Of a DNA stretch of 64,000 bases, positions 45,316 through 54,884 are shown piece after piece; position 1 is the first letter of the stretch, and each line of letters opens with the position of its first letter. Origin of the DNA: Nitratireductor kimnyeongensis (GTDB taxonomy: Bacteria > Pseudomonadota > Alphaproteobacteria > Rhizobiales > Rhizobiaceae); NCBI RefSeq assembly GCF_019891395.1, contig NZ_CP078143.1, positions 3,547,001 through 3,611,000 of the forward strand, given 5' to 3'. The translations under genes and the position numbers were made by a program. The notes below the pieces were generated by a model. It searched no databases. It was not told the DNA's origin and worked only from the letters and a program-made list of their open reading frames with translations.

Positions 45316-46377
45316 ATGAAGGACCCTGATTTTTTTCCTCCCGCACGCCGCATTACGGCAGGCGAGATTGCCTCGCTGACGGGAGCCGAACTTGTTCGTC
45401 CCGAATTTGCGGGGATCGTGATCGATAGCGTTGCCGCCGCCTCTGACGGCGGCGCTGGCACGCTGGTTTTTATCGAAGGCAAGCGCAATGCCGAGCTCGT
45501 GCGAAACACGACGGCCGCCGCCGTTTTGTGCAAGCGCGAGGCGGCAGGCCATTGTCCCGAAACCGTGGCCCTTCTCGTGATCGATAGGCCACAGGCGGCC
45601 TTCGCCCAGATAACGCGACTTCTCTTCCCGCAGGCCATGACCCCCGGCACGATGACCGGCGAAACCGGAGTTTCGGAGCGGGCGAGCGTGGCCGCAGACG
45701 CCGTTCTCGAAGATGGGGTAATCGTGGAACCGGGCGCCGTTATCGGCACTGGCGTCATGATCGGCCGCGGAACGATTATTGCTCCCAACGCCGTGATCGG
45801 CGCCTCCTGCCGGATTGGCCGGGACAGCTATGTGGGCCCCGGCGCTTCCGTGCAATGCGCCATGATCGGGGACCGCGTCATTCTTCACGCGGGCGTGCGA
45901 ATCGGCCAGGACGGGTTCGGTTATCTGCCGGGAACCAAAGGGCTTGAAAAACTGCCGCAGATCGGTCGTGTGGTCATTCAGGACGATGTGGAGATAGGCG
46001 CCAACACCACTGTGGACCGTGGCGCGCTCGTGGACACGATCATCGGACAGGGGACGAAGATCGATAACCTCGTCCAGGTGGCACACAATGTCCGCATTGG
46101 CAGAAGTTGCATCATCGCCGGAAATTGCGGCCTTTCAGGATCGGTGACGCTCGGCGATTTCGTCATGTTGGGCGGCCGGGTCGGGATAGCCGACCACATC
46201 AACATCGGCACCGGTGCCCAGCTTGCAGCATCCAGCGGCGTCATGAATGACGTGCCGGCGGGCGAGCGTTGGGCCGGGTCTCCCGCCCAGCCGATCCGCG
46301 AGGCATTCCGTGAGTTGGCTGCCTTGCGCGGGCTGGTGGACGGAAAGAAAAAGAGAACGAGGGACGGGGATGAGTGA
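45316..46377 (+). CDS. lpxD: UDP-3-O-(3-hydroxyacyl)glucosamine N-acyltransferase
   Basis: Third acylation step of lipid A synthesis. 353 residues. An N-terminal uridine-binding domain precedes a left-handed beta-helix made of hexapeptide repeats ([15 protein letters not shown] onward). The catalytic His is in [14 protein letters not shown]. Its last eight bases overlap fabZ. Confidence 0.97.
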   Translation: MKDPDFFPPARRITAGEIASLTGAELVRPEFAGIVIDSVAAASDGGAGTLVFIEGKRNAELVRNTTAAAVLCKREAAGHCPETVALLVIDRPQAAFAQITRLLFPQAMTPGTMTGETGVSERASVAADAVLEDGVIVEPGAVIGTGVMIGRGTIIAPNAVIGASCRIGRDSYVGPGASVQCAMIGDRVILHAGVRIGQDGFGYLPGTKGLEKLPQIGRVVIQDDVEIGANTTVDRGALVDTIIGQGTKIDNLVQVAHNVRIGRSCIIAGNCGLSGSVTLGDFVMLGGRVGIADHINIGTGAQLAASSGVMNDVPAGERWAGSPAQPIREAFRELAALRGLVDGKKKRTRDGDE

Positions 46378-46840
46378 CACCGCTTCGACCACGCTTGAAA
46401 GCCTGGATATCATGGACCTGATGCGCTTGCTGCCGCATCGTTATCCTTTCCTTCTCGTAGACAAGATCATCGAGATTGACGGTGATCGTTCTGCCATAGG
46501 CATCAAGAATGTTACCATTAACGAACCTCATTTTACGGGGCATTTTCCGACACAACCGGTGATGCCGGGCGTTCTGATCGTCGAGGCGATGGCGCAGACC
46601 GCTGGTGCGATCTGCATCAACAATGCCGGCGACGAAAGTCCCTCGCTGGTCTATTTCATGACCATCGACAACGCGAAGTTCCGCAAACCGGTCATTCCAG
46701 GCGACCGTCTGGAGATCCACGTGACCAAGGTGAAGCAGCGCGGAAGTATCTGGAAGTTCGATTGCGTCGCAAAGGTGGGCGAGGCCAAGGTTGCCGAGGC
46801 CGTCATTTCGGCGATGATGTCTGTGGAACAGGCGAGCTGA
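46370..46840 (+). CDS. fabZ: 3-hydroxyacyl-[acyl-carrier-protein] dehydratase FabZ
   Basis: Dehydrates beta-hydroxyacyl-ACP in fatty acid elongation and so competes with LpxA/LpxD for substrate. 156 residues. The hot-dog fold motifs [12 protein letters not shown] and [20 protein letters not shown] contain the catalytic His and Glu. The ATG at 46370 follows GAGGGACGGGG and overlaps lpxD; the frame is open further up but inside lpxD. Confidence 0.97.
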   Translation: MSDTASTTLESLDIMDLMRLLPHRYPFLLVDKIIEIDGDRSAIGIKNVTINEPHFTGHFPTQPVMPGVLIVEAMAQTAGAICINNAGDESPSLVYFMTIDNAKFRKPVIPGDRLEIHVTKVKQRGSIWKFDCVAKVGEAKVAEAVISAMMSVEQAS

Positions 46841-46850
46841 CGGAAAACTC

Positions 46851-47681
46851 ATGGCGCGCGACACTGTTATTCACCCGTCGGCTATCGTCGAATCCGGCGC
46901 AGAGCTTGGCCAGGGCGTTCGGGTTGGGCCATTCTGCCATGTGTCGTCGGGCGCCAAGCTACACGATGACGTGGAACTGATCGGCCACGTGACCATCATG
47001 GGCGACACGACACTTGGCGAGGCATGCCAGGTCTATCCACAAGCCGTTCTCGGCGCACCTCCGCAAAACTTCAAGCACAAGGGCGGCAAAAGCACGCTTG
47101 AGGTCGGATCTCACAACGTTATCCGTGAAGGCGTGACCTTTCATGCCGGGACAGACACCAGCCGTGGCAAGACGACGGTGGGGTCGCATGGCCTCTTCAT
47201 GGCCTATTCGCACGTCGCGCATGATAGTGATGTGGGCAATCACGTCACCATGGCGAATTACGCCGGTCTTGGCGGGCATGCCGAAATCGGCGATCACGTG
47301 ATCATTTCGGGTTATGCGGCGGTCCATCAATTTGTGCGGATAGGGCATCACGCGTTTCTGGGCGGATTTGCCGCCGTGGTTGGCGATGTCATTCCCTATG
47401 GGATGGCTGTGGGTGACCGGGCGCGCCTGCGCGGCCTCAATCTCGTTGGCCTTAAGCGTTCAGGCATGCCGCGCGACGATATCGCCGCCCTGCGCAAGGC
47501 CTACAGAATGCTCTTCGCCGAAGATGGTTCGCTGGACGAGAACGCTCGCGCTGTTGAGCGCGCCTATCCCTCTTCGGAGCTGATTGGTGACATCGTCGCC
47601 TTTGTGGGGGGCAGGGACAAGCGTCACTTCACCCTTCCGGCGCGCGGCAGGGGCGCCTCCGAGGATGATGACTCAGGCTGA
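46851..47681 (+). CDS. lpxA: Acyl-ACP-UDP-N-acetylglucosamine O-acyltransferase
   Basis: First enzyme of lipid A synthesis, a homotrimeric hexapeptide-repeat acyltransferase. 276 residues. IHPSAIVESGAELGQGVRVGPFCHV begins the helix; the catalytic His is in FMAYSHVAHDSDVGN. It follows fabZ by ten bases and overlaps the start of lpxI by 14 bases. Confidence 0.97.
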   Translation: MARDTVIHPSAIVESGAELGQGVRVGPFCHVSSGAKLHDDVELIGHVTIMGDTTLGEACQVYPQAVLGAPPQNFKHKGGKSTLEVGSHNVIREGVTFHAGTDTSRGKTTVGSHGLFMAYSHVAHDSDVGNHVTMANYAGLGGHAEIGDHVIISGYAAVHQFVRIGHHAFLGGFAAVVGDVIPYGMAVGDRARLRGLNLVGLKRSGMPRDDIAALRKAYRMLFAEDGSLDENARAVERAYPSSELIGDIVAFVGGRDKRHFTLPARGRGASEDDDSG

Positions 47682-48564
47682 AAAATATCCGGCTCTGCCG
47701 GAGTCTGCTCGCGTCGCCGTTGTCGCCGGCAGCGGAGCCCTGCCGCGGGATGTGGTTCGAACGCTCGTGAAGGGTGGGCACAGGCCGATTGTCATTGCCA
47801 TTGAAGGTGAAGCGGACTGGCTGGATGGCGCGAATGTCGCCGAATTTGAGCTCTGGCCCGCGCCCGCTGAACGTCTGGCTCTGTTTCTGCCGAAGCTGCA
47901 AAGAGCGGGTGTGACGCATCTCGTGCTCGCCGGGGGTGTGAGCCGCCGCCCGCCGATCCTCAAAGTCAGGCTGGGGTGGGACGTGTTTCGCGCTCTTCCC
48001 AAGCTCGTGGCGGCTTATGCCAAGGGCGATGACGGGCTCCTGCGTGCGGTGATCGCGCATATCGAGTCCAAAGGCATCCGGGTTCTGGGTGCGCACGAGA
48101 TTGCCCCGGAGCTTCTCGCACCCGAAGGGATAATGACGCGCACCAAACCAAAAGCGTCCGACAAAAAGGATTTGGAGGCTGCCTACGCGGCAGCGCGAAT
48201 GATCGGCGCGCTCGACATTGGCCAGGCGGCCATAGCGGTGGGCGGACGCGCGGTGGCGCTTGAGGGGATTGAAGGAACTGCAGGCTTGCTCGACCGGATG
48301 CGCGGCCTGCGCGATCACGGCCGCCTTGCTGGCAAATCCCGCGGCGCAATAGTCAAATGCGTCAAACCGGAGCAAGAGGAACGCGCCGACATGCCGACCA
48401 TCGGCCCTGACACGATAAGGGCGGCACATGCTGCCGGGCTAGCCGGCGTCGGGGTGGAGGCGGGGCGCTCACTGATACTCGATTATGCAACCACGGTTGA
48501 GCTGGCAGACAAGCATGGTCTGTTCGTCATCGGGCTTGATCCGGAGGCGAACCATGAACGCTGA
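47668..48564 (+). CDS. lpxI: UDP-2,3-diacylglucosamine diphosphatase LpxI
   Basis: Hydrolyses UDP-2,3-diacylglucosamine to lipid X; the alphaproteobacterial replacement for LpxH. 298 residues (DUF1009). VAVVAGSGALPRDVV opens it, and the C-terminal domain has MPTIGPDTIRAAHAAGLAGVGVEAGRSLI. Adjacent ATGs at 47665 and 47668 are both possible starts. It overlaps lpxA and lpxB. Confidence 0.95.
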   Translation: MTQAEKYPALPESARVAVVAGSGALPRDVVRTLVKGGHRPIVIAIEGEADWLDGANVAEFELWPAPAERLALFLPKLQRAGVTHLVLAGGVSRRPPILKVRLGWDVFRALPKLVAAYAKGDDGLLRAVIAHIESKGIRVLGAHEIAPELLAPEGIMTRTKPKASDKKDLEAAYAAARMIGALDIGQAAIAVGGRAVALEGIEGTAGLLDRMRGLRDHGRLAGKSRGAIVKCVKPEQEERADMPTIGPDTIRAAHAAGLAGVGVEAGRSLILDYATTVELADKHGLFVIGLDPEANHER

Positions 48565-49729
48565 GCGCCGCCCTTTGAAAATTGCCGTGATCGCCGGTGA
48601 GGAATCCGGAGATTTGCTTGGTGCGGACCTCGTGGAGGCGCTGCGCAAGATGAACGGGTCGGATGTCGAGCTTCTTGGTGTCGGCGGGCGAGGGCTTATC
48701 GGGCACGGACTGGAATCGATCTTTGATGCCGAAGACATCGCGCTGATGGGGGTCAGCGCCATTGTGCGCGACCTGCCCAGGCTGATCCGCCGTATTGGCC
48801 AGACCGCAACGGCGATTGCGGATGCGAATCCCGACTGCCTGATCACGATCGACAGCCCGGAGTTCAGCCTCCGGGTCGCAAAGAAGGTGCGCGCGCTCGC
48901 ACCCTCCATCCCGATCATCCATTATGTATGTCCAAGCGTGTGGGCGTGGCGGCCCGGAAGGGCGCCGGCCATGCGTCCGCATGTCGATGAGGTGCTTTGT
49001 CTTCTGCCATTCGAACCCGCCGAACTGGAACGGCTCAGCGGCCCGCCCGGCACATTTGTCGGCCATCGTCTGGCAAGTGACGCAGGCATCCTGGCGGCGG
49101 CTCAGGCGCATGTATCACGGCCGGCAAAAACATCCGACGAGCAGCGATCCCTGCTTCTTCTGCCTGGATCGCGCCGCGGGGAAGTGTCGAGGCTTCTCCA
49201 GCCGTTTGAGGAGACCGTGCGGCATCTTCATGAGGCAGGGCACGACTTCCGCATTCTCATGCCCACGGTTCCGCATGTCTCATCCATGATCGAAGCCGCG
49301 GCAAAGCACTGGCCGAAAAGACCCGAAATCATCCTCGATCAAGAGCGTAAATGGCAGGCCTTTGCCGAGGCCGATGCGGCACTGGCGTGTTCTGGAACCG
49401 TTTCTCTGGAACTTGCTCTGGCCCGCATACCGACCATTCTTTGCTACAAGACCGATTTTGCAGCCCGCGCCCTCATACCTTTGATCACCGTGTGGTCTGC
49501 GGCACTGCCAAACCTGATCGCCGGTTGGCCAGTCGTGCCTGAACATTTCAATCAGTACGTCCGGCCATCTTATCTCGCCCGCCAGATCACAACCTTGTGG
49601 GACGACAAGCCGGCGCGTGCCGCGCAGATGGCAGGCTTTCAGGAGATCGCCCACGCACTGGCGACAGAAAGACCATCAGGCGAGATTGCGGCGCAGGTGG
49701 TTCTCCGGCATGTTTCAGGCGCGGCTTGA
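48554..49729 (+). CDS. lpxB: Lipid-A-disaccharide synthase
   Basis: A GT-B glycosyltransferase (391 residues) that joins lipid X and UDP-diacylglucosamine. IAVIAGEESGDLLGADL, IDSPEFSLRVAKK, CPSVWAWRPGRA and LLLLPGSRRGEVSRLL match the family. The ATG at 48554 has GGAGGCGAA upstream and overlaps lpxI by 11 bases. It is the last gene of the cluster. Confidence 0.97.
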   Translation: MNAERRPLKIAVIAGEESGDLLGADLVEALRKMNGSDVELLGVGGRGLIGHGLESIFDAEDIALMGVSAIVRDLPRLIRRIGQTATAIADANPDCLITIDSPEFSLRVAKKVRALAPSIPIIHYVCPSVWAWRPGRAPAMRPHVDEVLCLLPFEPAELERLSGPPGTFVGHRLASDAGILAAAQAHVSRPAKTSDEQRSLLLLPGSRRGEVSRLLQPFEETVRHLHEAGHDFRILMPTVPHVSSMIEAAAKHWPKRPEIILDQERKWQAFAEADAALACSGTVSLELALARIPTILCYKTDFAARALIPLITVWSAALPNLIAGWPVVPEHFNQYVRPSYLARQITTLWDDKPARAAQMAGFQEIAHALATERPSGEIAAQVVLRHVSGAA

Positions 49730-49777
49730 GGTTTTGCAGGCTTTTTCCGGCCACAGGCTTGCACAGCACGCAGATCA

Positions 49778-49806
49778 TTGACGTAGGGGCGGCTTCCGGC
49801 TAGAGA
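49778..49806 (+). promoter_or_regulatory. Promoter TTGACG-N17-TAGAGA ahead of the MATE gene
   Basis: TTGACG (49778-49783) and TAGAGA (49801-49806) are spaced 17 bases apart, in the gap after lpxB. It would give a leader of about 150 nt to the TTG start at 49961. Confidence 0.55.
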
Positions 49807-49960
49807 GCGGATCGGCTGCAGGCGCCTGCCGTCCGCCGACATCATGTCACGGTGAAGTTCTGCCCCAGACCTTTTCGATCCTCCTCCACGCATGTTCGCG
49901 CGGATGGCAATGCGGACCCCGTCCTTTTCAGCGCGGCTCTTGCGACAGGAGAACGGGGAT

Positions 49961-51352
49961 TTGTCTGAAAAACCCATCAACGCTTTCACCGAAGGTCCTC
50001 TCGGACCCATCTATGCGCGTACCGCACTTCCGATCATTTTCGTGATGGGCATGAACGGACTGCTTGCTGTCTGCGACGCGCTCTTCCTTGGGCAATTCGT
50101 GGGGCCGGATGCTCTGGCCGCCGTCACGCTCATGTTCCCGCTATATATGTTCATCGTCGCACTGGCGACGCTTGTTTCGAGTGGCATGTCGAGCCTTCTG
50201 GCACGTCTTCTGGGCGCTGCCGAAACGCAGGCGGCAGGAAAAGTGTTTTCCGGCGCGCACGGCCTAGCGCTTCTTGTCAGCCTTCTTCTGATGCTGCTTT
50301 TCCTGCCGTTCGGACCGGCGATCTCCCTGCTTGTTGCTGGCGGCTCGCAGAAACTCGCGGAGATGGGCCTTGTTTATCTGCGGATCACGGTCTTCTCTTC
50401 ACCCCTTCTGTTCCTGCTTTCCGTCAACTCCGACGCATTGCGCAATGAGGGCCGCATCAACCTCATGGCCGCGATGACCTTTCTGATCTCGATCGCCAAT
50501 ATCGGCTTCAACTACATGCTGGTTGCCGGTCTTGGCATGGGCGTTTCCGGCTCCGCCTATGGAACCGCACTCGCCCAGGTGCTCGCATTCGCAGGCATTC
50601 TCGCCTTTCGTCTGTGGGGCCGGACGCAATTGCCTCTTTCAGTCCTTGCGCGCTACGGTCTGCATGGAAGCTGGGGACACATCCTGGCGCTCGGCGCGCC
50701 GCAGAGCCTGAATTTTATCGGCATCGCGCTGGGGTCGGCGACGATCCTTACAGCACTTCAGTGGGTGGCGGCGCCGGGCTATGGGACCACCGTTTCGGCA
50801 TACGGGATCACAACGAGGGTCATGACCTTCGCTTTCCTGCCGCTTCTTGGGTTGAGCCATGCCATGCAGACGATCACGGGCAACAATTTCGGCGCAGACA
50901 GGCTGCTGCGCGTGAACAGGAGCCTGCAATTTGCTGTTGTCGCCGCCTTCGCCTACTGCCTTGCGCTTCAGGTTCTGATGGCCTGCTTCGCCTCTGCGAT
51001 AGGGCGGGTCTTCGTCGGGGATCCAGCGGTCGTGGCCGAAGTGGCGCGCATCCTTCCCGTGATAACAGGCCTGTTCTTCGCCACTGGCCCGCTGATGATG
51101 ATCGCGATGCATTTTCAGGCAATCGGTGATGCGGGCCGGGCGGCGCTGCTCGGTCTTTCGAAGCCATACCTCTTTGCAATGCCGCTCGCCTTCTCGTTCG
51201 CCGCTATTTTCGGCGAGGCCGGTATCTGGGTTGCCGGGCCGTCCGCAGAAGCAATGCTTTTCGTCCTCACCGTCTTCGTGCTTTACCGCACGGCCCGGAC
51301 AAAAAGGCTGGGTTGGGGGCTTTTCCCGGCGGTGAGTGGAGTGCAGGCATGA
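49961..51352 (+). CDS. MATE family efflux transporter
   Basis: A cation-coupled multidrug or metabolite exporter with about twelve hydrophobic segments. ARTALPIIFVMGMNGLLAVCDALFLGQFVGPDALAAVTLMFPLYM near the N-terminus is MATE-like. I prefer the TTG at 49961 (463 residues, LSEKPINAF), with AGGAG eight or nine bases upstream. An ATG at 49892 would add 23 residues of Arg/Ser-rich, unconserved-looking sequence. The stop overlaps the next gene by ATGA. Confidence 0.87.
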   Translation: MSEKPINAFTEGPLGPIYARTALPIIFVMGMNGLLAVCDALFLGQFVGPDALAAVTLMFPLYMFIVALATLVSSGMSSLLARLLGAAETQAAGKVFSGAHGLALLVSLLLMLLFLPFGPAISLLVAGGSQKLAEMGLVYLRITVFSSPLLFLLSVNSDALRNEGRINLMAAMTFLISIANIGFNYMLVAGLGMGVSGSAYGTALAQVLAFAGILAFRLWGRTQLPLSVLARYGLHGSWGHILALGAPQSLNFIGIALGSATILTALQWVAAPGYGTTVSAYGITTRVMTFAFLPLLGLSHAMQTITGNNFGADRLLRVNRSLQFAVVAAFAYCLALQVLMACFASAIGRVFVGDPAVVAEVARILPVITGLFFATGPLMMIAMHFQAIGDAGRAALLGLSKPYLFAMPLAFSFAAIFGEAGIWVAGPSAEAMLFVLTVFVLYRTARTKRLGWGLFPAVSGVQA

Positions 51353-51789
51353 AGCCCGCACTGCCCACCATGGCGGAGGCGAAGGCGCTCGCAAAGCGCC
51401 TACGCCTGCATCTGAAGGACCGAGGCCGCGTCGTATCGCATGCGCAGGCGCTCGAAACAATCGCGCACCAGCATGGATACCGTGACTGGAACACGCTTTG
51501 TGCTGCAATCGGGCAGAATAAACCCGATGCATGGGCTCCCGGCCAGCGCGTGCAGGGGATCTATCTCTCGCGGCCGTTTGAAGGAACCCTGATCGCTTCG
51601 CAAAGGCTGCGCCCCGGCTGGTTTCGCGTCGTGATCGACCTCGACGAACCTGTGGACGTTGTCACGTTTGACAGCTTCTCCAGCCACCGCAAACGCATTC
51701 GTGGAACCGTCGGTCCGGACGGGCATTCCCGAGAGCGCACATCCAACGGGCTGCCGCATCTGACGCTGGAAGCCAGAGCAGTTCCATAA
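51349..51789 (+). CDS. Glyoxalase-related small protein
   Basis: A 146-residue protein. Its N-terminal half (SHAQALETIAHQHGYRDWNTLCAAIGQ, about 28-54) matches the glyoxalase-related domain seen in proteins called glyoxalase superfamily protein. The rest (RPFEGTLIASQRLRPGWFRVVIDLDEPVDVVTFDSF) looks like a small beta domain. No metal-binding glyoxalase motif is evident, so an enzymatic role should not be assumed. It overlaps the MATE stop (ATGA) and is closed by a strong bidirectional terminator. Confidence 0.75.
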   Translation: MKPALPTMAEAKALAKRLRLHLKDRGRVVSHAQALETIAHQHGYRDWNTLCAAIGQNKPDAWAPGQRVQGIYLSRPFEGTLIASQRLRPGWFRVVIDLDEPVDVVTFDSFSSHRKRIRGTVGPDGHSRERTSNGLPHLTLEARAVP

Positions 51790-51792
51790 AGA

Positions 51793-51823
51793 AAAAGCCC
51801 CGCCGAAAAACAGCGGGGCTTTT
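51793..51823. terminator. Bidirectional terminator between the glyoxalase-related gene and gltA
   Basis: AAAAGCCCCGC (51793-51803) is perfectly inverted as GCGGGGCTTTT (51813-51823) around a nine-base A-rich loop. The A-run before and T-run after the stem make it work on both strands, and the flanking genes converge on it. Confidence 0.92.
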
Positions 51824-51840
51824 CTCTGGTCGATAAGACC

Positions 51841-53136
51841 TCAGCGCTTGGCGATCGGAACGTAATCGCGCTGCGACGCACCTGTGTAGAGCTGGCGGGG
51901 GCGACCGATCTTCTGCTTCGGATCCTCGATCATCTCTTTCCACTGGGCGATCCAGCCGACGGTGCGCGCGAGCGCGAAGAGCACCGTGAACATGGTGGTG
52001 GGGAAGCCCAGCGCCTTCAGCGTGATACCGGAATAGAAATCGATGTTCGGATAGAGCTTCTTTTCGATAAAGTACTCATCCGTCAGCGCAATGCGCTCGA
52101 GCTCCATGGCGATGTCGAGCTGCGGGTCGTCTTTGATGCCCAGTTCGCTTAACACCTCGTGGCAGGTCTTCTGCATGATTTTCGCGCGCGGGTCATAGTT
52201 TTTGTAGACCCTGTGGCCGAAGCCCATAAGGCGGAACGGATCGTTCTTGTCCTTCGCACGGTCGATGAATTCGGGAATTCGATCGACCGAACCGATCTCG
52301 TCGAGCATGTTGAGCGCCGCCTCGTTTGCGCCACCATGGGCAGGCCCCCAAAGGCAGGCGATGCCGGCAGCGATACAAGCAAATGGATTGGCGCCCGAAG
52401 AGCCGGCCAGACGGACAGTCGAAGTGGAAGCATTCTGCTCGTGGTCGGCATGCAGAATGAAGATCCGCTCCATCGCGCGCGCAAGAACCGGGTTTACATT
52501 ATAGTCCTCGCACGGCACCGAAAAGCACATGTGCAGGAAGTTCGCTGCATAGCCAAGGTCATTCTTCGGATAAACGAAGGGCTGACCCACATGATACTTG
52601 TAGGCCATGGCCGCGATGGTCGGCATCTTGGCGATCATGCGAAGGCTGGCCACCATGCGCTGATGCGGATCGGAAATGTCTGTGGAGTCGTGATAGAAGG
52701 CCGACATCGCCCCCACCACGCCACACATGACCGCCATTGGATGCGCATCACGGCGGAAACCGGTGAAGAAGCGGTTCATCTGCTCGTGCACCATGGTGTG
52801 GTGCGTCACGCGATAGTCGAAATCTTCCTTCTGCGCCTTGGTCGGCAATTCGCCATAAAGCAGCAGATAACAGGTCTCCAGAAAATCGCCATGCTCAGCC
52901 AGCTGTTCGATCGGATAGCCGCGGTGGAGGAGGATGCCTTCGTCACCGTCAATATAGGTAATCTTCGATTCGCAGCTCGCCGTGGAGGTGAAACCCGGGT
53001 CGTAGGTGAACATCCCGGTGTCTTTGTAAAGCGAGGTGATGTTGACGACATCCGGGCCCACGCTGCCCTTCAAAATCTCGAATTCGTGCCCGTCTTCCTG
53101 GCCGCCAATTTCCAGCTTCGCAGTTGGTTTGGTCAT
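51841..53136 (-). CDS. gltA: Citrate synthase (type II)
   Basis: Condenses acetyl-CoA and oxaloacetate at the start of the TCA cycle. 431 residues, the Gram-negative hexameric type. Catalytic residues lie in [30 protein letters not shown] and [15 protein letters not shown]. The ATG at 53136 has GAGAGG eight bases upstream; a GTG at 53145 overlaps that site. A terminator follows. Confidence 0.97.
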   Translation of the reverse strand: MTKPTAKLEIGGQEDGHEFEILKGSVGPDVVNITSLYKDTGMFTYDPGFTSTASCESKITYIDGDEGILLHRGYPIEQLAEHGDFLETCYLLLYGELPTKAQKEDFDYRVTHHTMVHEQMNRFFTGFRRDAHPMAVMCGVVGAMSAFYHDSTDISDPHQRMVASLRMIAKMPTIAAMAYKYHVGQPFVYPKNDLGYAANFLHMCFSVPCEDYNVNPVLARAMERIFILHADHEQNASTSTVRLAGSSGANPFACIAAGIACLWGPAHGGANEAALNMLDEIGSVDRIPEFIDRAKDKNDPFRLMGFGHRVYKNYDPRAKIMQKTCHEVLSELGIKDDPQLDIAMELERIALTDEYFIEKKLYPNIDFYSGITLKALGFPTTMFTVLFALARTVGWIAQWKEMIEDPKQKIGRPRQLYTGASQRDYVPIAKR

Positions 53137-53332
53137 CGCAATCACCTCTCACTTCAAGGAACTTGGCGCCAGAAAACTGTCGCCCAAAACAATATGGTCG
53201 GCGGTCGAGCGCGCGAAATAGCTAACGCATTTCCCCCGTGGTGCCAAGCGCGTGCAGCATCTGAATATTGCACTGCAGCACGCTCTTGGTCATGAAACCC
53301 TGTCCGCAAGCCTAATCCTTTGCGGGACGAAG

Positions 53333-54754
53333 CTAGGCAGCCTGATCGCGGATACGCGCCAAACTCTCCTCTTGCCCAAGAACGGAAAGAACATCGAAGA
53401 TGCCTGGCGACGTGGTGCGCCCGACGAGCGCTGCCCTCAAGGGTTGGGCGACTTTGCCAAGCTTGCGTTCGGTCTGTTCCGCAAAAGCGCGGACAGCTGC
53501 TTCGATATTCGCAAGGGTCCAATCCTCTACATTTTGCAATACGGGAAGAATTTCCGCAAGCAGTTGACGCGCATTCTCATCCAGAAGCTGATTGGCTTTT
53601 TCGTCGACATGAAGCGGTCTTTCCACGAATAGAAATCCGGCACTATCAACGAGTTCCACGAGAGTCTTGGCGCGTTCTTTCAAGCCCGGAAGCGCCTGCA
53701 GCAACTGATTTTTCCGCGTCTCGTCCAGGGCGTCGAGGAGTGCCTTGCCTCCAGCCAGATATGGCAGTGTATCGGTCAGGATATCAAGCAGCGTCGCATC
53801 TTCCATCTGCCGCATATGCACGCCATTGAGCGCCTCCAGCTTCTGGAAATCGAAACGCGCGGCGCCCTTGTTCACATCGGCAATGTCGAACCAGCGAATC
53901 ATGTCTTCGTCAGACATGATCTCGTCGTCGCCATGGCTCCAGCCCAACCGTGCCAGATAGTTGCGCAAGGCCGAGGGAAGGTAACCCATCTCCCTGTACG
54001 CCTCGACGCCCAGCGCGCCATGCCGTTTGGAGAGTTTCGCGCCGTCTGGCCCATGAATAAGCGGGATATGGGCCATCACCGGCACCTCCCAGCCCATTGC
54101 CCTGTAGATCACCGTCTGGCGTGCGGCATTGGTCAGGTGGTCGTCGCCGCGGATGATGTGTGTGACGCCCATATCGTGGTCGTCCACCACCACGGCATGC
54201 ATGTAGGTGGGGGATCCATCGGAACGTAGGATAATGAAATCATCGAGATCCTTGTTGGGGAAGCGCACCGTGCCCTGCACCTGATCCTCGACAATGGTTT
54301 CCCCGTCTTGCGGCGTTTTGATACGGATAACGGGTTTGATTCCCTCGGGAGCCTCCGAAGGATCGCGATCACGCCATGTGCCGTCATAGCGGGGTGGGCG
54401 CCCTTGGGATCGCGCTTTCTCGCGCATGGCCTCCAGCTCCTCCTGTGAGCTGTAGCAATAGTAAGCTTCTCCCCTGGCCACCAGCTCCTCCGCAACCGCG
54501 CGGTGTCGCTCTGCGCGCGCAAATTGTGAAACAGGCTCGCCATCGCAGTCGAGACCGAGCCAAGCAAGTCCGCTGAGGATGGCTGCGGTCGCTTCGTCCG
54601 TTGAGCGCTGTCGGTCAGTGTCTTCGATGCGCAACAACATCTTCCCGCCGGTATGGCGCGCATAGAGCCAGTTGAAGAGCGCCGTGCGCGCGCCGCCGAT
54701 ATGCAAAAAGCCGGTGGGTGAGGGCGCAAAGCGCGTGACGACGGTGCTGCTCAT
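53333..54754 (-). CDS. gltX: Glutamate-tRNA ligase
   Basis: Class I synthetase, 473 residues. The HIGH element is HIGG near residue 18 in [21 protein letters not shown], and the KMSKS element is KLSKRHG. It probably charges tRNA(Glu) and, non-discriminatingly, tRNA(Gln), which GatCAB then corrects. It precedes gltA with a 196-bp gap and diverges from comEC. Confidence 0.96.
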   Translation of the reverse strand: MSSTVVTRFAPSPTGFLHIGGARTALFNWLYARHTGGKMLLRIEDTDRQRSTDEATAAILSGLAWLGLDCDGEPVSQFARAERHRAVAEELVARGEAYYCYSSQEELEAMREKARSQGRPPRYDGTWRDRDPSEAPEGIKPVIRIKTPQDGETIVEDQVQGTVRFPNKDLDDFIILRSDGSPTYMHAVVVDDHDMGVTHIIRGDDHLTNAARQTVIYRAMGWEVPVMAHIPLIHGPDGAKLSKRHGALGVEAYREMGYLPSALRNYLARLGWSHGDDEIMSDEDMIRWFDIADVNKGAARFDFQKLEALNGVHMRQMEDATLLDILTDTLPYLAGGKALLDALDETRKNQLLQALPGLKERAKTLVELVDSAGFLFVERPLHVDEKANQLLDENARQLLAEILPVLQNVEDWTLANIEAAVRAFAEQTERKLGKVAQPLRAALVGRTTSPGIFDVLSVLGQEESLARIRDQAA

Positions 54755-54884
54755 GAATCTATCCCGGGATTTGACGCGATCTCACAGCCTTTTCAAAGGT
54801 AAGCGATACCGCAGGTGGTCTTTGGCTGGCTGTCATGTAGCATAGAACGGTTCGGGCGCAAGCATGGTACGGGGAGGCCAGGCG

